From the NCBI RefSeq assembly GCF_943734655.1, contig NC_071355.1:23992268-24056267 (forward strand): a stretch of 64,000 bases of DNA, in the 5' to 3' direction. The position numbers were made by a program, and so were the translations under genes. This DNA comes from Sabethes cyaneus. Lineage: Eukaryota; Arthropoda; Insecta; Diptera; Culicidae. How positions within the stretch are numbered: the first letter of the stretch is position 1; each line of letters begins with the position of its first letter. Under the pieces are notes generated by a model. It saw only the letters and a program-made list of their open reading frames with translations. It was not told the DNA's origin and ran no database searches. Shown here piece by piece: positions 50,660-62,453 of this stretch.

Positions 50660-51345
50660 TTGAATGTATTTAGAATATAGGCTTTAAGCCCTTTACCCAT
50701 TCCTTAATCTATACAAGTAATAATGATAATAAATATAAATTCTACAAGTTTCAAAAGTTACAAAAATTACAAGTCATAAAATAAATAGTATTAAAGTTAA
50801 CGTAATTGTCCTCTGAAGTATAAACTAAGTCTATGTCTAATTACATCCGAGCTCATGCCAATGGTTATAATATGCTGCAATGCATTGAAGGCATTCATGA
50901 ATCCAGAAGTAGGTTCGTGCTGCGAATAATTTCTGGACCGAAAAGGCGACTCAAAGGTCCTGCGTTGTCGGAGTGTGACTGCACTATCGTTAAATATTAA
51001 CCGGCTGCTCAGAGGTTGGCTGTTTGTTCGTTCTGAGAGAATGTTAAAAAAAATACGTTGTCGGTTTTTTTATATCTACCAGAGAACGGAGATCGTGGTA
51101 CGGTGGTAGCCGTTCTCCGTTCCATCTAAGATTCCTGAGAGCGAATCTTACAAACCTTTTCTGGATCCCTTCGATGCACTGGATGCAAAATCGAGTTTAC
51201 TTCTGAAAGTGACAAGGCAATTTGTTCGTCAGAAGCACGAATAGCAACGGTCCTAAGTGACTGCCTTGTGGTACTCCTGAGTGCACAGTTAACGAATGAG
51301 ATCTGTAGTCATGCATTTTTGCAAATTGTACTCTACATTTGAGGT
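50660..51345 (-). pseudogene. LINE 3' half with internal deletion and ATTCA-repeat tail
   Basis: The minus strand reads TVHSGVPQGSHLGPLLFVL and then jumps to CIQCIEGIQKRFVRFALRNL and PPYHDLRSLVDI. The catalytic FADD region and thumb have thus been deleted. Later pieces (SSDVIRHRLSLYFRGQLR) match the C-terminus of the same group. The 3' end is an ATTCAATTCAATTCAA tandem tail near 50,652-50,668, typical of LINEs with repeat tails, not poly(A). Several stops confirm decay. Confidence 0.75.
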
Positions 51346-51887
51346 ACGATTTTATGATTTTACAGTACGGGATAACAGTTTATCTTCTCGGCGATAGAAA
51401 CAGGCATACAAAACTAATATTGTCGCATAGAAAGTGTATGATTTTATTGCATTTTTTATCACTCTCACAGTATTTCTCAAATACTAAAATAGCAAAAAAA
51501 AATCCAATCTTCTGTAATTCAAATTGACGATAACATGAACCCTTGCTAAATTTTGATTTACCCTAATTGAACTAACTCTGAATTAAGGCTGTGTTTGTCC
51601 GCACTGGCAATGATCTAAAAAGCACGTTTATTTTGTTGCTGTCCAATCCGATATAATTTTATTGCATCGCTTCTGCTTATTTATTCCTGAGCAGCAACTG
51701 TGACCACTAGCTTCCCCAGACCTAAACAGACGGTGGGGCAACGACCTTTAAAAAGCAAGTTTTAGACCGAAAGTTACCGAAAGTTAGTAATTGAAGTATG
51801 AGTTGGGAGTTACACTATTAGGAATTTTTTGCATTAAATTTTATAGAGAAGACAGTGTGTTTCAGTCTGGACCCACCTGTGGAATTT

Positions 51888-52100
51888 AAATTTGGATTTG
51901 AAATCAAACTTAAAACTGAACTTCAGATTAGATATTAGGTTAGCATTAGAATTGAATCAAACTTGAACTAAAAATTGAAATTAAATAAGAATAGATGTTG
52001 ACCTCAAATTTAGCTTGAAATTGGACTTGCAAGCAGGCTTGAAATCAGAATTGAATTGGACTTGAAATTGGACTAGACATCAAATATAAAATTAGACTTG
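51888..52100. repeat. ACTTGAAATT-type array, block A3
   Basis: Short block of the same array as 25.5 kb, preceded by a cagtctgg.c.c-type border (51,868-51,885). Confidence 0.7.
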
Positions 52101-52385
52101 ATTTTTTTCCTTTTTTTCGGGCTATCCAACTGGTCGCTTAATACCGTATAAAGCTCTGCACTGGGTCTTTTGGGATGTCAATAAAGTATCAGGGAGACTA
52201 CACACATTTTACCTGACGTTCTACCTGACGAGACAGGTAATGTCGCCCACTAAAACATAGGTAGAGCCCCAAGCATAGCCGACACGTCTATGCCCGCAAG
52301 CGGAGACGTTCCGGTCCTGCACGGACTCCACGAACTGACTCTAAGATCTCTCAACCAAAGGCCGGAATGTCCTATTTTAAATGTA

Positions 52386-52432
52386 ATGATGATGATGATT
52401 ACGGTGATGATAATAATGATGATGATGAGAAG
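52386..52432. repeat. (GAT)n-type microsatellite
   Basis: Interrupted ATG/GAT trinucleotide run of about 47 bases. A Met/Ile-rich frame across it is not a gene. Confidence 0.85.
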
Positions 52433-52659
52433 AAAAATGATAAGTCGAATTTGTGAATGTGCTTTGGACTTTTACTCGAGTAGTACGAGTTGTAAAATGT
52501 AGTATAGTGAAGAAATGGAGGATTCGTCAGCCCCGCCTGACACCGGTCCTCAACCGCGCGCCCGCTATCAATTTTCCAACACAAACAACCACAAATGAAC
52601 TAATGCGGAGCATTAGTGGTTATCAACTTATCAGGGCAAATTTATTCTTTCATCCCCCT

Positions 52660-52990
52660 AGCATTTACGCACTGTCCCTAGATACAAAGTAAATTGAGCG
52701 CAGCACAAGCTGGATGTTCGCGGAAGTCGACAGAAGCTTTAAAATATAGAGACGCACCCGTCTTCCAACCCTCGAGACCAAATAGCTAGTGCAGTAAAGC
52801 TGTTGGCTTAAACGTCTCTCTAAGACTCGACCCCTCCCCATCGACAGACCCCGCGGCCGGCCATCAAAGCACAGGACAGCCACGGGGCCAGTGCAAAAAT
52901 GCTACTGACTCTCTCTAGCAGCACCGCCCAGCCGAGACTCGAACACACGACACGAATTGACCTAATTTTCCCATCTGCTACCTAGGCACT
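52660..52990 (-). mobile_element. tRNA-derived SINE, family 3
   Basis: On the minus strand a box-A-like TGCCTAGGTAGCAGATGG is followed about 35 bases later by TGTTCGAGTCTCGG (box B). The body after it runs GGGCGGTGCTGCTAGAGAG, gtcagtag, then tggccccgtgg, and is comparatively GC-rich and non-coding. The tRNA cloverleaf is not complete. This is a third SINE type in the window, distinct from those at 5.9 and 50 kb. The 3' end is uncertain. Confidence 0.5.
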
Positions 52991-53369
52991 TCTATTATTA
53001 CCCGTAATCATTATAGAGTGGTCCTTCGGCATCCAACCGGAACTGGCATCCCGCTTACATCCCCTTACTAACCTTAAGCCCCGGACCGACCCAATCAATC
53101 CATCATTTCTCGGAGATATTAGTGACAGTTGTGATAAATAGGGATGAATATTCATCTATGAATTATCAGAAATATATTAATCACATTCATCTATGAATTA
53201 TCAGAAATATAATAATCACATTTGGTAAATTTTTACCATGAGTCTCACTTAAAATCACAAAAGTATTTTGACATATACCCACATTCAGAAGAAAACGTGA
53301 CCGCTGTTCATTTACTGATTAGTTAAAAAGCTCTACACCATGACAAGGTTCAGTTTTATCGTAGGGATA

Positions 53370-53895
53370 TCAAATTGGACTTGAAATTAGACTTTAAATC
53401 GGAGCCGAAATTGGAATAAAATTCGACTTAGGATTGGCTTTAAAATGCGACATTAAATTAGGCCTGAAATTTGACCACAATTGAACTTCAAATTGTACTT
53501 AAAATTGGGCTTGAAATTGCGCTTCAAATTAGTCTTGGCACTAGACTTCAAATCGGAGTTGAAATTAGATTTAAATTACACATGAAGTTGGACTCAAATT
53601 CAGACATTGCTATGGACTCAAAATTAGACTTAAATTGAACTTGAAATCGGAGATGAAATTGGCATTAGATTAGTCTCGGAATTGGACTTAAAATGGATTG
53701 TTGGACAAGAAATCGTACTTAAATTAGACATTCAAATTGAACTTCAAATTTACTTTGAAATTAGGCTTGCAATTGAACATGAAATTGGACCTCAATGGCA
53801 CTTGGAAATGAACTTGAAATTGAACTTGAAGTCGGCGCAACCTTGAAGTCGGTGTGAAATAGAAATTGAAATAGACTAGAAATTGGCTTTAAAAT
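53370..53895. repeat. ACTTGAAATT-type array, block A4
   Basis: About 525 bases of the array. It stops at the 3' end of the LINE pseudogene and continues beyond it at 54,955. Confidence 0.8.
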
Positions 53896-53899
53896 GGGG

Positions 53900-54950
53900 C
53901 ATTTGTTATTTATTCGTACAATTCATCGGACAATTTGGGTCTAAATGAACACTTAAAGGTTACTTAATTGCTACTATTTACATTGTCAAGTGCAAGACTT
54001 CGTTGGTGATAAATGGGTGATGGTTCGTCAAAATTAAAAAAGTCGGCAAAGCAGTTGAATTGTCTGGTCATGGAAGCGATGGGAGAGTTGGCAGCATATT
54101 GTGTCGAATAGAAGTCTTCTAGTAGCATCATTCTGGGTCGAAAAATTCTTGAAGGTGCGTAGAGTCCGATTTGCAATAGGATAGCCGGTACATCATATTC
54201 ACCAGTTAAAAACTTGCAGACAAACAAAGATTGCGGATAGAGGATAGAAGATAGAGAGGTTCCAAACGATGCTTGCAAATTCCAGTGCCGACCGTACAAT
54301 AGAGCAATAGAGAGCAAAGCGGGCCATTGAATTCCCCAGCAATCTTAAATATGAACCCAAGACTACGATTCGAATGGCAGAAATGTGGGACTTCATGGTG
54401 AGTTTCTCGTCAAGTAATACTCCAGGATCCTTCACCTGTTCTACTCTATTCAGTTTGGCTCCGGAAATTTCGTAATCGAACTCTATTGCGCTTCTAGCGC
54501 GATGGAAACTGATGACGCAACATTTCTCCACACCCAGTAACCATTGATTCCTTACGCACCAGTCACTAAACAAGTCCAAAAACTTCTGCAACACTTTGCA
54601 GTCTGCAGTCGATCCTGCAGATCCTCCTGACTTTTAGATAGATAGATGATCTCATCAGCGAAGAAACGCCTTCCACCTTTATTGAGTAGTTAAGCTGCAT
54701 CATTTATGTAGATACAGAATAGCAGTAGTCCCAAATTGCTACCCTGTGGCACACCAGAACCATTTGTAAACGCGGCAGACCGGCAGTTACCAAGTTGTAC
54801 GAATAGTTGCCTGTCCGTAAGGTAAGTTTCCAACCATCTGCACAATCTTGTGGTACACCCAAGTTTCTCCAACTTGCTCAAAAGAATAGAATGATTAACG
54901 GTATCAAAAGCGGCTTTCAAAACAGTATAAACTGTATCCACTTACACTTT
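53900..54950 (-). pseudogene. LINE RT pseudogene within the ACTTGAAATT array
   Basis: Minus-strand pieces read KAAFDTVNHSILLSKLEKLG (motif A), WLETYLTDRQLFVQL, SGVPQGSNLGLLLFCIYIND, FFADE (the second catalytic Asp replaced by Glu), LFSDWCVRNQWLLGVEKCCV and VEQVKDPGVLLDEKLTM. At least one stop and two frameshifts break it. The 3' end has AATAAATAAC near 53,910-53,925. It lies between two blocks of one array and therefore inserted into it. It is a relative of the pseudogene at 47.4 kb. Confidence 0.85.
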
Positions 54951-54954
54951 GGAG

Positions 54955-55255
54955 CTCATACTTGAAATTAGATGAAAATTAGACTTCAATTGAATTTCAA
55001 ATTGCACTTGAAATTAGAATAGTATTTGCCCTTAAAATCGGACAAGTGAAATTGGACCTAAATTGGAGCTGAAATTGAAACTAAACTAGACTCGGCTTGG
55101 ACTTAGAATGGGACATTAAATTGGAAATGAAATCAGACCTAAATTGGACTTTGTAATTGAACCTAAAATTTAATTTGAAATTAGATTGGCAATTGGACAT
55201 ATAATTTGGCCTCCTTTGAAATAGGACTTGAATCAGATTACAAATTGGCTCCAAA
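54955..55255. repeat. ACTTGAAATT-type array, block A5
   Basis: Right-hand continuation of block A4, followed by ggggcacgtg and ctgggcacgccagtgac (55,280-55,330), the border seen also at 30.37 kb. Confidence 0.8.
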
Positions 55256-55410
55256 ACAAACAATTAATTTGTTATAGAAAGTGGGGCACGTGCCATAGTG
55301 TACTCCAATCTGGGCACGCCAGTGACTGCGGCCACCAGTTACGTGTGTTTACGTTTACTAATAAGTGCTGCATCAGAACGTCGGAATTGTTTTATTGAAA
55401 ATTTGTGAAA

Positions 55411-55640
55411 ATGTACGTCAAAGAAGTGATTACGAGCTTGCTGCTGGCCCAGAAGATACAGAAGGAGATTACCAAGGTGGTACTATGTCATTTGGCCACA
55501 GTTTATCTCATTAAAAAGTTCTAAGCAGTGAAAGCCGGTAAGTGGTTCGTGACGACCCGATACGTATCATAAGGCAACTTGCCAAGGAAGCCAATTTCTT
55601 TGAGAAATCCGACGCGATGGTTCTTCTTTGAGTCGTTCGC
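55411..55640 (+). pseudogene. possible mariner transposase N-terminal fragment
   Basis: A frame from an ATG at 55,411 reads YVKEVITSLL, EITKVV and ATVYLIKKF before a stop. Continuation after it includes LPRKPISLRNPTRW. A helix-turn-helix ending TVY.I..F followed by a basic RNP.R stretch recalls the N-terminal DNA-binding region of DD37D mariners, the part missing from 39.9-40.8 kb. The similarity is weak and no TIR was found. It could be chance. Confidence 0.3.
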
Positions 55641-56110
55641 ATCTTCCATAGCTGGAGTGAAACGCTACTTGATTACGGGGCGACTAGTGACTCATATGAA
55701 GAGATTGCTTTTTTTGTTGGAAAAGGAAAAATAATGGGATGCGTCGTTGAATCACCCTACTCGTATTGGTGTCGGCGATGACCAGAGATCCCAAATATAT
55801 GAACTCAACGACCACTTTCCGTTAATCGCAGACAATAGTCACTGTCCGTGGGAGGTAAGCGCTGTTTTTTCTGTAGCTTCTCCTTACCATATATTTAGTT
55901 TTTGACGCATCAATTTGTAACCCAATTCCCTCAGTCTCCATTCATAGTCTGGCGTAAATTGCCTCCGCCGTCTGAAGGTTTCCAGGGGTTTTGATCAGCC
56001 GCGTCAGTTTGTCCGAAAAACCGTTCTCATGCCATTATCTACCATAGCTGTTCGCGGTCGACTGTATCGTATGCTGCCTTGAAAATCACGAAAACTACCG
56101 ACATTTCTGG
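55640..56110 (-). pseudogene. LINE RT fragment, KAAYDTVDREQLW family
   Basis: The minus strand reads FVIFKAAYDTVDREQLW (56,043-56,090) and, in other frames further on, IDASKTKYMVRRS, EFIYLGSLVIADTNTSRVIQ and RRI. These follow the order of RT motif A and then the region after the catalytic centre in the same LINE family as 9.5 and 60.8 kb. The YADD block is not readable, presumably deleted. Many stops. Confidence 0.7.
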
Positions 56111-59100
56111 AAGATTTATCGGAGTGTGAAAATTTGATCCTTAGTGGGGATAGACGGCATAACAAGACCTGTGAGGCCATCTGAGTCTACTACCTCACCC
56201 TTTTAGTGGTGTACAGTTCCACCTTCTTGCTTCAGTTTATCTTTCCCAACCAGACCAGAGCTCCTCAATCGGGTTTAGCTCCGGAGTATCGGTTCAAGTA
56301 GTTATGATGGCACTACTTTTATTACTTGCCAAGATTACTTGCCAAACAAGAAAATTTTTATCGGAAACTTCGGCCTCTTTTTTTATTGCAGTGTTCCAGG
56401 ATATTCTGCTGCTGATAGAACGAAAAATCCTTGTCCAGGAATTTGTCCAAGAAAAACAGTCATGCAATATGTTTCATCATCCATATTGACGCTATCGTAT
56501 TTCCTTTAACCCAATTCAATGAAAATTTAGAATATATAGACAAATGGCAGCATCTTTATGCGTTCAAATTTGCTCCTATTCAACCTTTATTAGAAAGTAA
56601 AGCGCAACAGTCAGTATGGTGATTGTGACCGTAATAGCAACCATAAAACAGACGTAAAATAATAGAAGAATGCACATATAGTAAGTCCAACAAGCAGATA
56701 AACGTTCCAATTATCGCTGGCAATTGTAAAATTATGAATAAAATAGAGCACTCTTTCGCAACTGGACACATTTTTCGAGGCCAAATAAGATTGAAGTCAC
56801 AAGCTCTGTCGTCTCTCTTCATAATGGAAAAATGTAATTTGTTAAAATGATTAAGTAATTTGAGTTGCTTAATTTGAATTCGTAACATCTTATCAAGTAA
56901 TGCTCTGGTTATTTAATTTTAACGTGTCATTAAAGGCTGATTTACCATCTAAAAATGTGATGCGTTGATTTATTTTGTAAACCTGGCAATTCCGTACGTA
57001 TCTATTTCCTATAACAAATTGCACGTATATTCTAGGCCTCCAATTTACGCCTAGCCTCAGGACAACCGCGCTGGCACCAGCTGCTTATCACGTCACCTTA
57101 AGAGGCTCTCATATTCTCGTTTCGCCACCTTCCAAGATAAACCCACCATCGTGTGCCATCGTCATCGTCAAGTGGCCATATAATGCCGCACCCTTTTCAA
57201 TATCTACCTCTCGAGACGTGACCTGGTGCCGGAAATAAGCAGAATCCGCAATTCACTCGCTCGCTTCCCCGCACCCAAAACACCACATCATCGTAAGGAT
57301 GTAGCAACGCGACGCCTCGGGACTGTAAACAATCTCCGCCCGCAAGGGGCGGTCGAGTTTTTCCGAATATTTTCACCTTAATTGGCCCGTATCTATGGTT
57401 TCAATCAGCTTCTTCTATTCAGGCTGGTGAGTGAACAGCATCACCAGCCGGAGTCTGGCAGCTGAGGCTGATTTGCCGCCAAGCAGTACAATTTCCGGCA
57501 GCAGCCGGAACGAGCGCAGGTAAGCCAATTGCCAAATCCGCTGCCGTTGCTGCTCCCCGCTTCGTTCATTTATTAGGGAAGTTCGTTTCTAATGATGTTT
57601 TCTTCGGTTTTTGCAGTACGGTACCCGGTACAGTATGGCAGGCGCAGGACTGATGCTGGAGGCGTTCCAACGACGACGTTGACACTTCAATCTGGGGTCG
57701 GGTAATTTAATCTAACGGCAGCAGCGCAGCTTAGTGACTGTACGAATGAATGAATCATATCTCATCGTCAGTTGGGATCAGAGTTTTCGCAATTTCGCAA
57801 ATCATGGAATGTTTCTTTAAAAATTTAAAACATATTCTTTTTGTTTAATTACCGTCTGAGACAAAATCCCTGAGCGCATTTTCTTTGTGCCAAAGCAAAC
57901 AGGTTTGCGGACAGCCAGCGCCGCTGCTGCTTAACAAAAGAAACTCATAAAAGCGGAAAAACATACACAATTTCAAAGACCATAAAAAACGAACTGCCTC
58001 TATCCCATGCCATCCCTGCCCTGGAAAGAAGAAATAAAGATTCTTCTGTAATGGCAATTTAGCTCGAAATTTATGGAGGGTAGGTTTTCCACAATGGCGC
58101 GGCCGTGCGGTTTACGTTCCTCCTCGCATACTTGCTGACACCGCAAGGGCGGCAGTGCGGATTTTCCCGTTGAATTCGCGTCCGTCTCGACTGCGATGGC
58201 TTATCACTATCTAAAGTCCTCACACACACACCGTAATTCGGCTGCTGGACGTTGGTTGCCTTCCTCGTTGTGGGGTCGTGTGCCGAGGCTTGCATCCGAA
58301 ATCAGTGCCGTCATGTTGTCGCCTCTTGTCGGAACAGACCAAAAGAAACAACACACAATTAGTGGCTAATGGTGGAAAAACGAAACTGACGAAGTTACAT
58401 ACATTTACTAAATTTCCGAAATAATTGTTTCCCCTTTTGTGAGGTTTCCTGCAGCCCTCCCTCCCAGTGGGCCGCAAGTGGGGTTCGCAGCAAGCTTAAG
58501 CTCAAGCTCAAGCTCCTCTCGAACGCTGCTGTTGCTGCAGTTGTGATTAAATTTCTCGAGTTGTTTTTATTTTTAAATGGTCAAGAGTCTGTATATTACG
58601 TTGTTACCGCCAGCACTGGGGCCTCCACCCGGCCGACCCGTCGCAAGCGCCATCAACTCCGTATAGCAATGCTCAACAATTCAAGGTTGTTATGCTAATT
58701 AGCTATGTTTTCGGAAGAAATTTGTTCCACTTGGCGAATGAGCTTGTTTCGGAGATTGTTGGCGATGATGTTAAGTTTTCTTTCTCGCTGTACCTTTCCC
58801 GGTTATTGTTATCATTTTACATCAAACGAAGTGCTCGCTGTTCAACAGCGACTGCAGAAATAAAAATGGTACACTCTGGAGCCTCGAGTGCGGGTTCGCG
58901 TGTTCAAGTTGGCAAGCAACACGCTGTTGGTTTGACTTTTCAGCAGGAGCATACAACCATTTGACAAAATGTTGTTTGATGAAATTTTCCGTGCCAAGTT
59001 AGTAGTGCATGCAATTAACATAATGCGCTGCAGTGAAATTCAGTTGTTTGAGCTTCTGCATATATGTAATTCAAATTTAAGATGAGTTTCGCTGAAAACG

Positions 59101-60815
59101 ATGATTTTGTTGGATTTTACTCTAACCCAACCTTCGAGACATCCGCGTCACAATTCAATCTGCTGTGCTGACATTCTCCGGTGGCCCGCATTCGAAGTTC
59201 TTTTTTGCTCAAACATATGTTCGTACACCAGGGAAGGGAAAAAACTGAGCCTGCACAACTTGGCTCAACATTTAAACCGATTCGATGACCTCGGCATTCC
59301 TTTTTGTCGGCCGGCTACCGACCGATCGCGCGCGGCACAATGACTAGACGCGGTGCGGTGTTGATGATCGTTTTACCACGCTGCTGCTGGTAAATGCAAG
59401 TTGCAATGAGCGCGCTCGTTTGCCTTTAAACGGTGGCAATTTTCCAATTTTCCATTACGTGCGATACCAACCTCCAAGCTGGTTGGACATTTTTGGACAC
59501 GTAAACGTTTCTTGCTGCTTGCATTCACCATTATGATGGCTTTAACTGCCAGTTTTCGACATAACATAAATAGCGAGTGCAACAGCCTCAGTCAACAGTC
59601 AACTGACAACTTACTCAGAAAAGCGCTCAAACTGTGGCACATAAAAAGTATTCTAGATAAAGGCACACAAAAAAGGTTCGTTTCTAGAAGTCGCGTTTCA
59701 TAAAGCCGCACAAGTATCAAAACTACTTGAAACGTCGTTCAACAACGAACAACAGCACAGCAGCCAACATCATCAAGGACGATTGATTGAATGCTGCTGC
59801 GTTGCAGGGCCTATAATTTTAGCTGGACGCAAAAATTAAGATACCCAACAAGACTGGTCGTCGTCTACTTCATCATTACAGTTAAAAACTGCCCATGACC
59901 TACATACATACTAGTTGAATGTACACCGCGAAAAGTACGGGTCAAAATAATAAAACTTTTGCTGAATGCAAAAGGCTCAATTTTGCATCGGAACGAACTG
60001 TACACATGCTTTAGTATAACCCACCCCATAATGATATGTTTGAAAGATATTTATTGCGATCAGACTCAAAACCTGGTTACGTAATCTTGCTTTAAATCCT
60101 GTTTGGTAAAATATAAAAAATGTTCAGATTCATCACTTCCACACAAATTAGCTAATCTCGTTCAACGACCGGCCCTCTTTCTCTAATCACGGCATGAAAC
60201 AGGTTTGGCCTGACCGAACAGGCAGCACTGCAGCATTCGACAGTGGCCGCGGCAGTTGTCAGCTGCAAAAACCAAAAACCTTATACAACAGTTTCCTATC
60301 GAAACATCATCACCGTATCGGAACGGCCGGAGAAATGCCCTGAGGCAGCGAAATTTGTTTATTTTGCGCTGCTACGGACGACGCGACGGAGACCTCCTTC
60401 ACGACTCGACGCGTAAAATTGTTGCCGAATCCTGCCTGAGGCGCTCACGCTAAACTACCGGGTAATAGTCCTCATATCGTGATGTCGTAAGATACTTTAA
60501 ACCAAATAAGTCAGGAATACACGCTGCCGGTTGGTGCTAAGGATGATTGGTCTACACGTAGCTGAGAAATATTTCGTGTTAACAATCCATAATGATAAGA
60601 ATATGAAGTGTTACGCCGCACAATTATTGTTTTCTAACTCAAACATATGTTGAATAATCCGTAAACCTTCTTTTCTTCGAAGGTCACGCAAAGATTTTAA
60701 ATATTGGTATTTCATCCACCCCTGAGCACATCAACTAGTATGTATTCTACATTGATTATTATAAGACGATATCAAGAAGCGTGATTGACTCAATCTAATG
60801 TCGGGAGTACAACGT
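56111..60815. other. unique non-coding DNA
   Basis: 57.0-60.5 kb is one of the less AT-rich parts of the window, with many CpG and CAG/CTG motifs and an 'aagcttaagctcaagctcaagctc' run at 58,492-58,515. No open frame exceeds about 100 codons, and none shows a domain. It could contain promoter or untranslated sequence of a host gene, but I cannot support a model. Confidence 0.5.
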
Positions 60816-60819
60816 ATCT

Positions 60820-61020
60820 ACCCATCATATTGTCGTGGATTTAAAGGCAGCATACGATTCTGTCGAGCGCGAACAGCTATGGCCGATAATGTGCGACAAC
60901 AGTTTTCCAGACAAACTGACACGACCGATCAAAGCTATCCTGGAGCGAGTGTAGTGTTACGTGTGTGTTTCAGAGTCACTCTAGAGGCCTTTCGAATCGC
61001 GCAGAGGGTTGCCTCAATAT
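60820..61020 (+). pseudogene. LINE RT motif A fragment
   Basis: The + strand encodes HHIVVDLKAAYDSVEREQLW followed by PIM and FPDKLTRPIKAIL, the RT motif A region with the catalytic Asp. It is closely similar to the pieces at 9.6 kb and 56.05 kb. It stops soon after, and the next recognised LINE piece (61,146 on) comes from an upstream part of the protein. The two were therefore rearranged or come from different copies. Confidence 0.75.
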
Positions 61021-61076
61021 CATCACTAGATTGAAATTAAAGAAAACATTTTTCACGATTGAATTTCACTATCAAT

Positions 61077-61140
61077 TTTATTCACGACGTATACGTATTT
61101 CGCCTACGACTTGCAGGCTTCATTAGTGCCTGTTTTCGAA
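61077..61140 (-). mobile_element. hammerhead-like Penelope tail, copy 3
   Basis: On the minus strand it reads CTAATGA (consensus CTGATGA, one change), stem II GCCTGC-aagtc-GTAGGC (6 bp with one G-U pair), GAAA, and TACGTATA closing stem III. This is the best preserved core of the three copies (9.0, 18.7 and 61.1 kb). The site sits between two LINE fragments. Confidence 0.6.
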
Positions 61141-61312
61141 CCAACCAGGAAGATACGACTGAACATTCGACGGTTATCAGCGGAAAGAGTGGCTGCAAAG
61201 TACTCTCGGAAAACTGATGAGCGGATCGGTGAACAACTTGGAGAGAACCTAAACTAGCAGTGGAGGCACAGCCACGATGCGATCAGTACTACAATGCGAA
61301 AACTATTAGGTA

Positions 61313-62149
61313 GGGTATGTTGCTGCTTCGTCGTTCTACTCTGTAAGTCACGTCGAGTGTCACTTTGCTCGACTAGTCGACTTTTAGTATTTACATAATA
61401 CTAGTCACACGCTACCCGATTTTGCCAAGTAACTCGACTGAGCTAGCTTTGTTTTGGTTTTGCATTGAGCCGCTATGCTGCCCGTTCTTCTTGCACTCGA
61501 CACTCGGCAGTGACTGAGTCGAGCCGAGTTGCTCGACGTGACTTACAGCATAGAGCCCGTAATTGCCTATTCCCGTCCTATCCAACACAAATTATTAAAA
61601 ATATCAGCAATTTTTATGACACACAATGCAAAATTAGTTATTCCCCAATATTTTAGTTTGTTGCCTCTCATACGCGATCAATCAAAGTAAGCTGAGATCT
61701 ATTTAAATGCTTTTTTCATTAAAGAATTCCTAGCAGCCGAATTGCCAACGTTTTTTCATGCGACGAAAAAGAAAATGTCGATTAATCGTTTCAATTTCCG
61801 TTATTCATAAAATGAAAATAACTCACGCAACGCATTTTTGTTATTCTGCAGTCGGAAAAGCTTGCAGAAATTTTGCAGAATAACATTTGTCATGCTATCC
61901 TACACAAATACATGCGCGTTAGCTTCGTAAACATTATTGTGATTTTTAGGTCGAACGAAGTCAGTTGCGTAATTTCAATCAAATGCTTCATTAATCGCTT
62001 TTTAGTGAATTCAAAGGGCACGGATCGGAAGGTAAGTGTGTTTGAGTCAGGTAAGCAGCAGAGCTTTTGGAGTATTCATGAAATCCACCTAAGAAATGAT
62101 GAAAATTAGAGTGGCTTTCCTTACTACGACGGGAATTAGAAATAAACCC
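61313..62149 (-). mobile_element. TA-flanked MITE, family T3, copy 2
   Basis: Inverted relative of 46092-46734, with GGGTATGTTGCTGCTTCGTC at 61313 and the complement of GGGTTTATTTCTAATTCCCG ending at 62149. TA stands at 61311-61312 and 62150-62151. It is longer than copy 1 because of the nested element at 61341-61548. It landed in a LINE reading frame. No coding capacity. Confidence 0.9.
61341..61548. mobile_element. MITE nested inside the T3 MITE
   Basis: A perfect 17-base inverted repeat CTGTAAGTCACGTCGAG bounds about 208 bases that are absent from T3 copy 1. Similarity between the arms extends a little further outward (tctactctg and the complement of gggctctatg), so the true ends may be near 61335 and 61560. 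The interior is rich in CTCGAC motifs and has no open frame. Confidence 0.75.
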
Positions 62150-62453
62150 TACTATTGCTGCAGTCATTTCCAGTGAGTGGTTCAACGCAGAGTGCGAACG
62201 GGTTGTTGACGAGAAGACTTGAGCCAGAGGTCACATATTGACTGCAACTGTGACACGCCAGAGCAGAGAGAGAGAGATGTCGAGATGCTCGAGCTACCGA
62301 AAAGAGACTTCACCGGCGTAAGATACGCCAGTACTGGGATTGTGTCCTTGCAAAGGCGTAGAATTGGTTCGAAAACTACAATACAAGCAGCTTCTTTGAA
62401 TCAATCAACGGAATGCAGCAATTGTAGCAGGAGAGCTTCAATTCTGTAGAGTA

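Larger units (their letters stand above)
61146..62450 (+). pseudogene. LINE ORF2 linker region, interrupted by a MITE
   Basis: 61146-61310 is one frame reading IRRLSAERVAAKYSRKTDER, then W.HSHDAISTTMRKLLG, with one stop. The frame resumes at 62152 with SSEWFNAECERVVDEKT. After a frameshift it continues with RATEKRLHRRKIRQYW and FFESINGMQQL. This is the segment between endonuclease and RT of a non-LTR retrotransposon (WFDEEC...DEK, then basic RRKKR). The interruption is exactly the MITE 61313-62149 plus its TA duplication; removing both keeps the frame. Confidence 0.85.
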
